Source: CAYULW01 sp964445815 (lineage in GTDB: Bacteria > Bacteroidota > Bacteroidia > Flavobacteriales_E > Vicingaceae). From it: a DNA stretch of 64,000 nucleotides. Each line of letters begins with the position of its first letter. The first letter of the stretch is position 1. The notes below the pieces were generated by a model. The model saw only the letters and a list, made by a program, of their open reading frames with translations. It was not told where the DNA came from and ran no database searches. The translations under genes and the position numbers were made by a program. The stretch covers positions 1 to 64,000 of the forward strand of contig CAYULW010000011.1 of the NCBI GenBank assembly GCA_964445815.1, written 5' to 3'. Positions 1 to 8,360 of this stretch are shown here, piece after piece.

Positions 1-55
1 TAAATTGGATAATGGAACGAAACAAGAACTTAAACGAATAGTCATTACCAATTAA
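1..55 (+). CDS. C-terminal tail of an upstream gene (partial)
   Basis: The second frame is open from the window edge to a TAA at 53-55 and would encode a 17-residue tail ending in KRIVITN. A strong terminator stem follows 12 bases later, as expected for the end of a plus-strand gene that begins outside the window. Too little is visible to assign a function, and the frame could be open by chance. Confidence 0.4.
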   Translation, partial: KLDNGTKQELKRIVITN

Positions 56-67
56 GTAAAAACACCT

Positions 68-110
68 ATTACGCAAAAAGCCCCTGCAAAACAGGGGCTT
101 TTTGCGTAAT
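68..110. terminator. Long perfect-stem bidirectional terminator
   Basis: Positions 68-86 and 92-110 are perfect reverse complements (19 bp) around a five-base CAAAA loop. The GC-rich core AGCCCCTG/CAGGGGCT is flanked by A5 and T5 runs, so the hairpin can end transcription in both directions. It lies between the plus-strand gene ending at 55 and the minus-strand gene ending at 126. Confidence 0.9.
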
Positions 111-125
111 AAACTGTGGAGTCTG

Positions 126-749
126 TTATACTCTTTTTATACTACAACCTAAAGCTTTGGTATCATTCGGGTCTATTTCTTTCCCTTGTGCTAAATTTTT
201 GATAGCATTTTTTAAATATGCTTGATCTACACTAGACGCGTCTTTGTGGTTATCGTCTATTGCCCCTTCATAAACCAGAGTCCAATTTTTATCAAACAAA
301 AAAACATGCGGGGTCGTTTTTGCGCCAAATGAATTGGCCATTTCTGAATTGACATCCACTAAGTAAGGAATATTTGAATACCCTTTTTCCTTAGCATGAG
401 CTAGCATTTTTTCTATGGAGTCCTCACCAGAACGTTTAGCTTCATTTGAATTAACCAAAACAAAACCTATTTCATATTCATCAGCCAACTCTTTTAATTC
501 CGGATAGCGATCTTCCCAAGCAATCACAAACGGACAGGTGTTGCAAGAGAAAATAATTAAAGTGCCATTAGAACTTGCCGCACTTTCAACGGAAAGCATT
601 TTACCATTCGCGGATTTCATTTCTTTACTGATGGTTTGTGGAGCTTTATCTCCAATTTTTAACGTACTGTATTCTTCACCTTTATTGACAAAGGAATTTA
701 AACCAATTGCCATTGCAAAGACAATCGCCAGTATTCCAAATTTTCTCAT
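126..749 (-). CDS. Thioredoxin-like / peroxiredoxin-like exported protein
   Basis: This is a 207-residue protein with an N-terminal hydrophobic signal segment (about residues 4-20), so it probably acts outside the cytoplasm. The body is a thioredoxin fold of the AhpC/TSA-redoxin type: a Cys-Asn-Thr-Cys active site at residues 69-72 followed by Pro-Phe, and the conserved cis-proline in TTPHVF near residue 147. It ends with GCSIKRV, typical of this small redoxin group. The ATG at 749 is preferred over an upstream in-frame ATG at 785 because it directly starts the signal peptide and follows an AAGGAAAA Shine-Dalgarno-like stretch. Likely role is thiol-disulfide or peroxide chemistry; the substrate is unknown. 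Confidence 0.85.
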   Translation of the reverse strand: MRKFGILAIVFAMAIGLNSFVNKGEEYSTLKIGDKAPQTISKEMKSANGKMLSVESAASSNGTLIIFSCNTCPFVIAWEDRYPELKELADEYEIGFVLVNSNEAKRSGEDSIEKMLAHAKEKGYSNIPYLVDVNSEMANSFGAKTTPHVFLFDKNWTLVYEGAIDDNHKDASSVDQAYLKNAIKNLAQGKEIDPNDTKALGCSIKRV

Positions 750-826
750 GATTTTTTCCTTTAAAATTATCAAAAGAAAAGACACATGGTCAAGAACCTA
801 AACTTACTTAAGCTATTTTAACAGAA

Positions 827-2752
827 TCAATTCTCTAAAATGACAAACTCTGTTCTTCTATTGGAACGCCTTCCTTCTTCTGTATCGTTAGAAGCAACAG
901 GCTGAGTTTCACCATAACCTTTGGCCTGTAATCGTTCTGAAGAAACACCTGCTTTAACTAAATAGTCCCTTACCGACTTAGCACGTTCATGAGAAAGCTT
1001 CATGTTGGTCTCATCAGAGCCAACATCATCCGTATGTCCACCTACCTCAACAATCATTGTTTTATTGGCTTCAAGAAGTTCAACGGCTTTACCTAACTCA
1101 ATATAACTCTCCTGAGTTAAAGTCGCTTTACCTGTTTCAAAGAAAATATTATTAAGCACTACTCTTGCTCCCTTTTCTATCGGTTTTAACTGAATATCTT
1201 TTTCTATTTCTTGATACTTTGCTGAGTTGGGAACTTCAAACTTATTGGAATAAAAGAAAAACCCTTCTTTATTTGCGGATACGCTATAGTTTCTGCCTGC
1301 AGGCAATACAACCAGATATTCTCCGGATTTGGAATTGCTTTTAGCTGTTGCAATCAACTCTCCTGAGTTGATGTCTTCTACCAAAACCCAAGCATCGATG
1401 TTGGCTTTATTTTTTGCATTAGTGACTATTCCTTTTACAATAACTGAAGGCTTTGGACGAAGTTCCTCCGGTATTGTTAAGGCATAAAGATCTAATTTGC
1501 CAAAACCACCTCGATCCGAAGCAAAATAAGCCTCTTCCCCACTAGCAGATATAGTAAAATAGGTGTCTTCTCCTTTTGAATTAAGTGGTGCTCCTAAGTT
1601 AACAGGTTCAGACCATCTGCCATTTTCAAAAACCGAAACAAACAAGTCAAATCCACCAAAACCGGGATGTCCTTCTGATGCAAAATACAAGGTTTTACCG
1701 TCTGGTGCTATATAAGGCGACTTTTCTCCAAAAGGAGTGTTAATTACCGGACCTAAGTTTTGTGGAACTCCCCATTGACCGAATTTGTTTTTTCTTGTAA
1801 TGTATATGTCCATACTTCCACCATAAGAACCTTCACGAGAAGAAACAAAAGCAAGTGTCAAACCATCTGCTGATAAGCTGGGTTGAGAATCCCACTCTTC
1901 ATCATTCACTACATTTCCCATGTTCACCGGTGCAGACCATTGGTCTCCCTCCAATTCACACATCCATAGATCACAACTGCCAATGCTTCCTTCTCCACCA
2001 CATTTAACGTAAACCATTTTTTGACCGTCTGCCGAAAAGGTGGATGTCCCATCATTGTCATAAGAATTAATCGGTTCGGGCAGCAAAGTTGGCTTTATCC
2101 ATGCCCCACCTCTATTCTCCGTATAGTAAAGGTCTTCGCCCCAATCATTTTCTTCATCATCATCTAAATTGTCTAAGCCTCCTTTTCTGCTGCTGGTAAA
2201 GTAAAGTCGTGTACCAGTAGGATTAATCTGTGGCATCATATCGTCTGATACAGTATTGATGGTCTCACCTAAATTAAGCGGTTCTCCCATTTTTTTCGGT
2301 TCATTTCTTAGTTTAGGAGAAACTGTTGCATAGTGCTTTTTAGAGGCCGCTTTATGGTGAAAAAGTGTTCGATCTGAGGCTGAACTATAGGTTCTAAGAA
2401 ACAAGTCAAAATCTTGAGCAGCATTCTCCCATTTTTCTAAAACCATGTAAGACTCTGCTCTTAAATAAATATACCATGGCCAATAGTCCGGATTTACCGA
2501 CTCCAATTTTTTATACGTCTCAACTACCTTTTGATATCTTTTGGTATCATAATACGTATAGCCCAAATAGCACAGGGCATCAGCATGTTCTGAATCTTTT
2601 TCTAAAGCTTTAAGCAGTTGTTCCTCTGCATCTTCGTAATATTTGCTATCGTACGACTCCTTGCCTTTTTCATAATAAAAGTTAGCCATTTGTTTTTGAG
2701 CCCATAGAGAAGGAGTCATGAGCAGGAAGATGATTATTGCATAGTTTTTCAT
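827..2752 (-). CDS. OmpA family protein with TPR, PD40 propeller and regulatory-like domains (PorE-like)
   Basis: About 641 residues. Order: signal peptide (MKNYAIIIFLLM, cut near WAQ), TPR repeats (about 20-140), a WD40-like PD40 beta-propeller with repeated SADG/APDG and YFAS blades (about 165-430), a carboxypeptidase-regulatory-like beta sandwich (about 440-525), then a C-terminal OmpA peptidoglycan-binding domain with GGHTDD...N..LS..RA. This four-domain order is that of PorE, a periplasmic component of the type IX secretion system that links it to peptidoglycan. Unlike the PorE lipoprotein, no lipobox cysteine follows the signal sequence. The ATG at 2752 is chosen over 2773 because it opens the signal peptide. 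It could be another OmpA/PD40 paralogue not involved in T9SS. Confidence 0.85.
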   Translation of the reverse strand: MKNYAIIIFLLMTPSLWAQKQMANFYYEKGKESYDSKYYEDAEEQLLKALEKDSEHADALCYLGYTYYDTKRYQKVVETYKKLESVNPDYWPWYIYLRAESYMVLEKWENAAQDFDLFLRTYSSASDRTLFHHKAASKKHYATVSPKLRNEPKKMGEPLNLGETINTVSDDMMPQINPTGTRLYFTSSRKGGLDNLDDDEENDWGEDLYYTENRGGAWIKPTLLPEPINSYDNDGTSTFSADGQKMVYVKCGGEGSIGSCDLWMCELEGDQWSAPVNMGNVVNDEEWDSQPSLSADGLTLAFVSSREGSYGGSMDIYITRKNKFGQWGVPQNLGPVINTPFGEKSPYIAPDGKTLYFASEGHPGFGGFDLFVSVFENGRWSEPVNLGAPLNSKGEDTYFTISASGEEAYFASDRGGFGKLDLYALTIPEELRPKPSVIVKGIVTNAKNKANIDAWVLVEDINSGELIATAKSNSKSGEYLVVLPAGRNYSVSANKEGFFFYSNKFEVPNSAKYQEIEKDIQLKPIEKGARVVLNNIFFETGKATLTQESYIELGKAVELLEANKTMIVEVGGHTDDVGSDETNMKLSHERAKSVRDYLVKAGVSSERLQAKGYGETQPVASNDTEEGRRSNRRTEFVILEN

Positions 2753-2771
2753 AATAAAATTCTTTTCAAAC

Positions 2772-2809
2772 AAAAAAGGGGCTGAGTAAATAAAGATCTC
2801 CCCTGCCCC
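2772..2809 (-). terminator. Probable rho-independent terminator of the propeller operon
   Basis: On the minus strand, GGGGC (2809-2805) pairs with GCCCC (2782-2778), with an inner GAG/CTC pairing, and is followed by a T6 run at 2777-2772. It lies 20-60 bases after the stop of the beta-propeller gene at 2832. The stem contains an internal bulge, so the call is moderate. Confidence 0.5.
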
Positions 2810-2831
2810 CTTCTAATCAAAAAGCACCAAC

Positions 2832-4469
2832 CTAGCGCGTTTTTAATTTTTTAACTGTTTTTTTCTCATACACATAAACAAAGTTTCCGTCTTGACTAAG
2901 GGTAGAGCTCGCTGATTTTTTATTGTTGTACTCTTCGTATTGACAAGTATTTAAATTAAAGCAAGCTATATCACTTTTAGCAGTCTCCATGATCACTATT
3001 TCGCCCTCCCTTTTCATTAATGAAGAACTTTTATATTTAGCAGAGTTTACGAACTTTCCACTAGCAATTTTATAAGTAGCGATCCCTTTGGCACCAATTA
3101 CTCCTATCATGTCTTCATGCTTTAGAATTTGGACAGCATTACCAACTCCGGCATCTTTCACATCTTTCTCATAATTTTCAGAACCATCAGCTACATTTAA
3201 GTTGTACAATGCTTTTCCGCTACAAACTATAATTTTATCACCATCGGTAAAAGCATTAGTAATTCCTTTCTTGAACTTTTCAGAACTCCACGCATGCGAG
3301 CCATCTGATACATTAAAAGCCTGTAAGCCATTCGGTTTTATGTTCGGATAATCAATTCTTCTTGTAATTGTTACATTTCCTTCGCTATCAGTGCTTTTTT
3401 GATAAGTGTGACGCTCTACCACCCCTCCTATTTGCACTATTACTTTGTCCCCACTAACAAATATGCCCGGAATAGCCTTAGCTTTTTTGATATCCGGTGA
3501 TTGCCATAACAGTTTCCCGGTATTCAAATCGTACTTTTTGATGGTCTGGTCTCTCATTTTAGTCATTTCCACGATATAAACATCATTCCCTACAACTAAA
3601 GGATCTGCTACCCATCCGTAAAATGCTGTGATGGTAAAGTTCTTTCCTCCTCCTTTCTTATCTCCGCGACTTGTTCCTTCATGAGTTGCAGACCAAAGCG
3701 TAGCCCCTGAATTAGCATCATAAACTTGTAATCCGTTTATTTCTAAAAACAATTTATTGCCCTCTTTATACAGATTATAAATTGGCTCTCCTGTTAACAT
3801 TTTCTTTTCAGCAAGGCCTACATAAGTATTCTCCCAAATAATATCGCCATTGTCCATATTGATTTTAGCCAATTGGTTTTTGAAGCCCTTAAATAATCCT
3901 TTTAAACCTCTAGGTGATAAGTTTATCGTTGTAATGTATCCATCTTCATAAATGTATTTACCTACAACTCCTTTAAACTTAGAGGTTTCCCAAACCTCCT
4001 CTCCTGTTCTGGCTTTTACAAAAGTTAATGACTCACTAAGAGATAATGCGAAACCATCTTTCTCGGCAATATAAACGATGTTATCAGCACCTAAATTCTT
4101 GTACCGCTCCGAATTCCATAAGAGTTTTCCCGTTTTCAAATCGACGACAGCAATTTGATCTTTTCCTGCTCTTTTGTCGAATAAGAAAATACAGTTGGAC
4201 TCCCAAAAGGGAATCAGCTCATCAATCTTACGAAGTTTTGGTGCCAAATCTTTAAATCGATTGGTCCATACAACTTTTCCATCATCGTTACTAAATACGG
4301 TAATGTCTTTATCTGTAGCAATATAACTGACTTTACCTTCTAAGCCGGTACCATGCATGTCTGATTTGTGGTCAAAATCTTTTTCCCACTGAACTTTCAT
4401 TTCTTCTTGCGCAAAACCTAACACACCAAATGTTAAAGCTGCAGCAAGGGTTAGCAATTTTGTTTTCAT
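2832..4469 (-). CDS. PQQ-like beta-propeller secreted protein
   Basis: 545 residues with a clear signal peptide ending AALTFGVLGFAQ. The rest consists of repeated blades of the PQQ/BamB-like type, recognisable by recurring G-K-x-x-W motifs (DGKVVWTN, TGKLLWNS, GDIIWEN, TGKLLWQS, DGSHAWSS), giving a seven- or eight-bladed propeller. No catalytic residues are evident, so a scaffold or binding role in the envelope is inferred. It is the last gene of a minus-strand set with the small protein at 4502 (32-base gap) and the propeller protein at 4903. BamB-like folding is possible, but the protein is longer than typical BamB and lacks a lipobox. Confidence 0.85.
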   Translation of the reverse strand: MKTKLLTLAAALTFGVLGFAQEEMKVQWEKDFDHKSDMHGTGLEGKVSYIATDKDITVFSNDDGKVVWTNRFKDLAPKLRKIDELIPFWESNCIFLFDKRAGKDQIAVVDLKTGKLLWNSERYKNLGADNIVYIAEKDGFALSLSESLTFVKARTGEEVWETSKFKGVVGKYIYEDGYITTINLSPRGLKGLFKGFKNQLAKINMDNGDIIWENTYVGLAEKKMLTGEPIYNLYKEGNKLFLEINGLQVYDANSGATLWSATHEGTSRGDKKGGGKNFTITAFYGWVADPLVVGNDVYIVEMTKMRDQTIKKYDLNTGKLLWQSPDIKKAKAIPGIFVSGDKVIVQIGGVVERHTYQKSTDSEGNVTITRRIDYPNIKPNGLQAFNVSDGSHAWSSEKFKKGITNAFTDGDKIIVCSGKALYNLNVADGSENYEKDVKDAGVGNAVQILKHEDMIGVIGAKGIATYKIASGKFVNSAKYKSSSLMKREGEIVIMETAKSDIACFNLNTCQYEEYNNKKSASSTLSQDGNFVYVYEKKTVKKLKTR

Positions 4470-4501
4470 TGTTAAATAATTTTATGGTTAGCGATTATTG
4501 A

Positions 4502-4897
4502 TTAAAATTTAAATTCATATTGAAATTTGTAGCTCTTGTTTTTAGGCATTTTAAAAGGGAACTTCACTTCCTTTAAATAATTCCTTACATAGTTTTGAAC
4601 TTTTACAGGCGCATCGCTTTCTACTTTGAATACTGATGCTACTTCTCCTTTATTTCGAATGGTGATGTCGTAAACAAATGTTCCGCTCAGTTGAGTTTCG
4701 CCCGTTACTTTTTCAAGCCTTTCTTCCATTTCTTCTTTTAACTGCCCTGACTCCATCCATTGATTTAAGGTATTGTAAGCCGCTTCTATCACTTCTTCTT
4801 GAGTCGTGTAAAAGGCTTTTTTTTGAGCTAATAATTGTGTGTTTAATGTCAAGAACAAAAAAGAAACTAAGCTCATTTTAAATGTGATTGCTTTCAT
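4502..4897 (-). CDS. Small exported protein with TonB-C-like domain
   Basis: 131 residues from the ATG at 4897, which opens a signal peptide (MKAITFKMSLVSFLFLTL, cut near LLAQ). The mature part ends in a pattern typical of TonB/AgmX C-terminal-like domains: G-x-V (KGEVASV), then NYVRNYLKEVKFP and a final YKFQYEFKF strand. An upstream ATG at 4921 in the same frame lies inside the previous gene and is less likely. The start is 5 bases after the stop of the gene at 4903 and its stop is 32 bases before the gene at 4469, so the three are probably one transcript. Precise function is unknown. Confidence 0.75.
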   Translation of the reverse strand: MKAITFKMSLVSFLFLTLNTQLLAQKKAFYTTQEEVIEAAYNTLNQWMESGQLKEEMEERLEKVTGETQLSGTFVYDITIRNKGEVASVFKVESDAPVKVQNYVRNYLKEVKFPFKMPKNKSYKFQYEFKF

Positions 4898-4902
4898 ATT
4901 AT

Positions 4903-6006
4903 TTATGTTTTGATTCTCCATTTAATAAGAGTATTTCCATAAGCAATCAGCACATGCCTTTCGTCAGGAAGAAAAACAAAGCTGGTGTTGGTTCCCGGGA
5001 ATACTTTCTTCTTAATATTTTTCCAGATTTTCATTTCTGTATTGTAATAATCGACAACAGAAGCATCAGCTACTCTGTAAATGTTTAGACTCGGCCATTT
5101 TTCTACGGTAGATATCCCAAAATAATGGCCACCCCAACCATAATTAAAATCAGGTTGCATACTGGTTCTACTTACATAACCTTCTCGAGTAGGTTGATAA
5201 TTGGTAGCATCTATGACATTTACATATGAATTTTGAGACACATTAAAGCAAAGGAGTTTTTTCCCATCTTCCGAATAGCTCATCAGGTTTATGTTGTCAT
5301 AAATCTCATTAACCATTTTTGTTCTCTCTAAACTTTCCGAATCCAGTATGGCAATGGCAAATCTGTATTTTAAAGCCGCTTTTAAGGCTTTTTTATCATT
5401 TCTTACTACAGAAATCTCTTTCAATTCATTTTTAGTTGGCTTTACGACCACGGCAATATCCTTACCATCAGGACTGATAGCAAGGGCATTTCTTGCAGCT
5501 TCAAGTTCCCTTTTCTTAAGCACATTTCCAGAAGGCAGTTCTCTAATTTCTAGATTATCATTTTCAAGTACATATACTTTTGACTCATCCGGCGAAATCT
5601 TTGCATCGCTTATTTTAGAGAATTTGTGTATCATCTCACCAGCCTGTAAATCCACAATGTGATAATCCGATTTCTTCGCTTTTTTAGCATTGGTCTCATA
5701 TACCCTTTCCTGAATCAGCAGGTACCTTCCCTTTGCCGAGTAATGAACATTATAACCCATGTTCTCAGACTTTATGTCAATTTCTTTAACTACTTTTTGA
5801 CTTGCTAAATCATAAATCATCAAGGGGGTATTTCTCCCACAAACTAAAGCCACTTGACTCCCGTCAGGAGAAATATCAATGCCAGTAATATTTATGGCCT
5901 TTTCTTCTACAATCCATTTCTCGAAATTCTTATTGATATCTTGAGCCTTCAGGCCCGCTGAGAAACAAATTAAAAGCAGAAGGGTATGTCGTACTATTTT
6001 TCTCAT
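4903..6006 (-). CDS. WD40-like beta-propeller exported protein
   Basis: 367 residues. It begins with a signal peptide (MRKIVRHTLLLLICFSAG, cut near LKAQ) and contains at least five WD40/YVTN-like blades marked by ISPDGSQVALV, YSAKGRYLLI, ISPDESKVYVL, ISPDGKDIAVV and YSEDGKKLLCF. No catalytic motif is visible. It is the first gene of a three-gene minus-strand group with the TonB-C-like protein and the PQQ-like propeller, which suggests a common envelope assembly, but the role is not known. Confidence 0.8.
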   Translation of the reverse strand: MRKIVRHTLLLLICFSAGLKAQDINKNFEKWIVEEKAINITGIDISPDGSQVALVCGRNTPLMIYDLASQKVVKEIDIKSENMGYNVHYSAKGRYLLIQERVYETNAKKAKKSDYHIVDLQAGEMIHKFSKISDAKISPDESKVYVLENDNLEIRELPSGNVLKKRELEAARNALAISPDGKDIAVVVKPTKNELKEISVVRNDKKALKAALKYRFAIAILDSESLERTKMVNEIYDNINLMSYSEDGKKLLCFNVSQNSYVNVIDATNYQPTREGYVSRTSMQPDFNYGWGGHYFGISTVEKWPSLNIYRVADASVVDYYNTEMKIWKNIKKKVFPGTNTSFVFLPDERHVLIAYGNTLIKWRIKT

Positions 6007-6085
6007 GGATCAAAGGACTTGTATATTTATTCTTATTTAAATCGAGGGTTCTTCGTAATTCATCTAGGGTGATTGTCGTAAGTCA

Positions 6086-6307
6086 CTATTCGATAATGCC
6101 TGATTTGATCCCATATTTGATCATACCGGCAAGACTATTTACGCCAAGCTTATTGCGAATATTCGTTCTGTGGGTATCTACTGTTCTATGGCTGATTTCC
6201 AGTAGTTTACCAATTTGAGTGTTAGAGTAACCATTTCCTATGAGCTTGAGAATTTCAACTTCTCGTTTGGTCAATAATTCACTTGATGGCACCAATATAC
6301 TTTTCAT
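6086..6307 (-). CDS. Stand-alone LuxR-type HTH protein (no receiver domain)
   Basis: This 73-residue protein is almost only a LuxR/NarL C-terminal DNA-binding domain: LTKREVEILKLIGNGYSN, then IGKLLEISHRTVDTHRTN with the recognition helix. It closely resembles the output domain of the response regulator encoded at 6400 (both share ISHRTVDTHRTN and end in IKYGIKSGIIE versus IKFAIKNGMVN). No phosphorylatable receiver exists here and none is encoded just upstream in another frame that I can see. It may be a duplicated output domain competing for or sharing sites with the full regulator. Confidence 0.8.
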   Translation of the reverse strand: MKSILVPSSELLTKREVEILKLIGNGYSNTQIGKLLEISHRTVDTHRTNIRNKLGVNSLAGMIKYGIKSGIIE

Positions 6308-6399
6308 GATAATAGTTTATCACGAAATTGACACTTGAACCTTGTTTTAGGAATAGAGTAAAATGCCTAAAAAGCATCCGTTAATTACCCTAGGAGAGT

Positions 6400-7056
6400 T
6401 TAATTAACCATACCATTTTTAATGGCAAACTTGATTAGGCCGGCTATATTATGGGCATCTAACTTCTTCATTAGGTTGGTTCTATGCGTATCAACCGTTC
6501 GATGGGATATAAAGAGTTGATCGCCTATTTCTTTATTGGAATACCCTTCTGCTATTAACCTCAAAACTTCTATTTCTCGATCCGTTAGCTTTGATAATTG
6601 TATTGCATCGGCATCTATATTAAAGTTAGAGTTGCTTTTAGATTCTGGATTGAGTAGTGACTGCGTAACCTCAGAACTAAAATATGGCTTACCTTCTATT
6701 ACGGTATTTAACCCTCGAATAAATTCCTCCTGATCTGCATTTTTCAGAAGATAACCATCTGCACCAATATCCATTACTTTCTTAATCAGTGACGCTTCGT
6801 TATGCATGGTGAGTATAATGACCTTTGAAGAGTATTTTTTTTCTCTAATTTGCCGCGTTGCCTCCAAACCATTCATGATAGGCATATCTATGTCCATCAA
6901 GATTAAATCAGGATTTAAAGCTTCGGTTAACTGTATGGCCTCTTTACCGTTTTTTGCTGTCCCAATGATTTCAATATCACTTATTTCAGCAATGATTGCT
7001 TTTAAACCATCTTGAACCAATTGATGATCTTCAACTATGAGAATTGACTTAGGCAA
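6400..7056 (-). CDS. NarL/FixJ-family response regulator
   Basis: 218 residues. The N-terminal receiver has the acidic pocket (D10), the phospho-acceptor D55 in LILMDIDMP, T83 and K105 (YLLKNAD). The C-terminal LuxR HTH (about 152-214) contains LTDREIEVLRLIAEGYSN and ISHRTVDTHRTN. Cytoplasmic transcription factor, probably phosphorylated by the two HisKA_3-type TPR kinases encoded at 8353 and 10277, since that kinase type pairs with NarL-type regulators. Those kinases lie beyond one convergent glycosyltransferase gene, so the pairing is inferred from family and proximity. Confidence 0.92.
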   Translation of the reverse strand: MPKSILIVEDHQLVQDGLKAIIAEISDIEIIGTAKNGKEAIQLTEALNPDLILMDIDMPIMNGLEATRQIREKKYSSKVIILTMHNEASLIKKVMDIGADGYLLKNADQEEFIRGLNTVIEGKPYFSSEVTQSLLNPESKSNSNFNIDADAIQLSKLTDREIEVLRLIAEGYSNKEIGDQLFISHRTVDTHRTNLMKKLDAHNIAGLIKFAIKNGMVN

Positions 7057-7139
7057 AATGATGGATATTTGTCCGTACTCAAATATATAAATTTCAAGAC
7101 TGCCATCATCTTGTTTTAAAGTTTATCTCTACAAATATT

Positions 7140-7149
7140 TACCTTCGCA
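7140..7149 (+). promoter_or_regulatory. Putative -7 element for the glycosyltransferase gene
   Basis: TACCTTCGCA resembles the Bacteroidetes -7 consensus TAnnTTTG and sits 18 bases before the TTG start at 7167. No convincing -33 TTTG at the usual 19-base spacing was found. Confidence 0.35.
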
Positions 7150-7166
7150 TTTCAACAGTTTTTTAA

Positions 7167-8360
7167 TTGCCAAATAAGATTCTTTTTTTGACTACCCAGC
7201 TGCCTTTCCCTCCCAAAAGTGGGGGGACGGTCAAATCGTGGAATTATGTTAAACACTTAAGCTCAAATTACGAATTGAGTATAGCATGTTTGCTTAAGGA
7301 TGACGATGCTGAACATGTTGAAGCTTTTAAAGCCGCTATTTCTATATCGAACTTTTATTACGAAGAATTAGATGTAAAAAGGTCTGCATTGAACTTGATT
7401 AAAAGTTATCTTCAATCTGCATGTTTGAATGTATTCAGAAATTACTCCAAGTCTTTTTTAGCTAAAATAAATGGGCTTGCTAAAGAGTACGATACTCTTA
7501 TTATCGATCATTATGAAATGTTTCAATATGTCCCTGAAAACTATCATGGACGCGTTGTCATGCATACGCACAATGCCGAATTTATGCTTTGGCAGAGAAT
7601 GTCAGAGCTTTCAAATCACCCAATCAAGAAATTCATTTTATTTACAGAAGCTAAAAGAGTCAAAAAGTATGAAAGTTACATTTTCAAAAATTCGGACTTA
7701 ATTTATTCTACTCCCTCTGATATTGAGTTATACAAACAACATGGGTTTGATGTATCAAAACATGATGTAACTTATCATCTGGGAAATGATCAGTTGTTAA
7801 GCTTACCTGAACTTAAATTCTCAGAAACAGAGAAAGCCATCTCTTTTATGGGAACATTAAGCTGGGAGCCAAACATCGATGGCTTGGTTTGGTTCTTAGA
7901 AAAAGTATGGCCTTTAATTGTAAAAAAAGATCCTGAAGTGGTTTTCTATATCATGGGAAAAGATCCCGACTCAAGAATTATTCAGGCCATAAGTAAAGAC
8001 CAAAGAATCAAACTAACAGGGTTTATTGAAAACCTAGATGACTACTTAAAAAAAACAAGAGCCTATATTGCCCCGCTTCGATTTGGTAGCGGAATGAAGG
8101 TTAAAGTTTTAGAAGGACTATATAGAGGAGTGCCCTGTGTGTCCACAAGCGTTGGAGCAGAAGGTCTGGAACTTGAAAATGAGAAGCACATCTTTATTAA
8201 TGATGACGAATATCAATTTGCGTCTTATTGTCTAAAACTACTTCAAGATGATGAGACTTGGGAAAAGCTAAGTTCTGAATCGCGAAAGGTGGCAGCTGAA
8301 AAGTACCTTTGGAAAGACTTGTTTAAAAGAATGGATCAATCCCTATCGAAAATTAGCTGA
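7167..8360 (+). CDS. Glycosyltransferase family 4 protein
   Basis: 397 residues with a GT-B architecture. The N-terminal half has FLTTQLPFPPKSGGTVKSW (acceptor side). The C-terminal Rossmann half carries FMGTLSWEPNIDGLVWF, LTGFIENLDDYL and the donor-binding stretch PLRFGSGMKVKVLEGL with Glu, followed by GVPCVSTSVGAEGL. It would transfer a sugar from a nucleotide-sugar to a glycan or lipid acceptor at the inner membrane face. The start codon is TTG; no nearby in-frame ATG precedes the conserved first strand. The gene is isolated between signalling genes and converges, with an 8-base overlap, on the kinase gene ending at 8353. Confidence 0.88.
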   Translation: MPNKILFLTTQLPFPPKSGGTVKSWNYVKHLSSNYELSIACLLKDDDAEHVEAFKAAISISNFYYEELDVKRSALNLIKSYLQSACLNVFRNYSKSFLAKINGLAKEYDTLIIDHYEMFQYVPENYHGRVVMHTHNAEFMLWQRMSELSNHPIKKFILFTEAKRVKKYESYIFKNSDLIYSTPSDIELYKQHGFDVSKHDVTYHLGNDQLLSLPELKFSETEKAISFMGTLSWEPNIDGLVWFLEKVWPLIVKKDPEVVFYIMGKDPDSRIIQAISKDQRIKLTGFIENLDDYLKKTRAYIAPLRFGSGMKVKVLEGLYRGVPCVSTSVGAEGLELENEKHIFINDDEYQFASYCLKLLQDDETWEKLSSESRKVAAEKYLWKDLFKRMDQSLSKIS

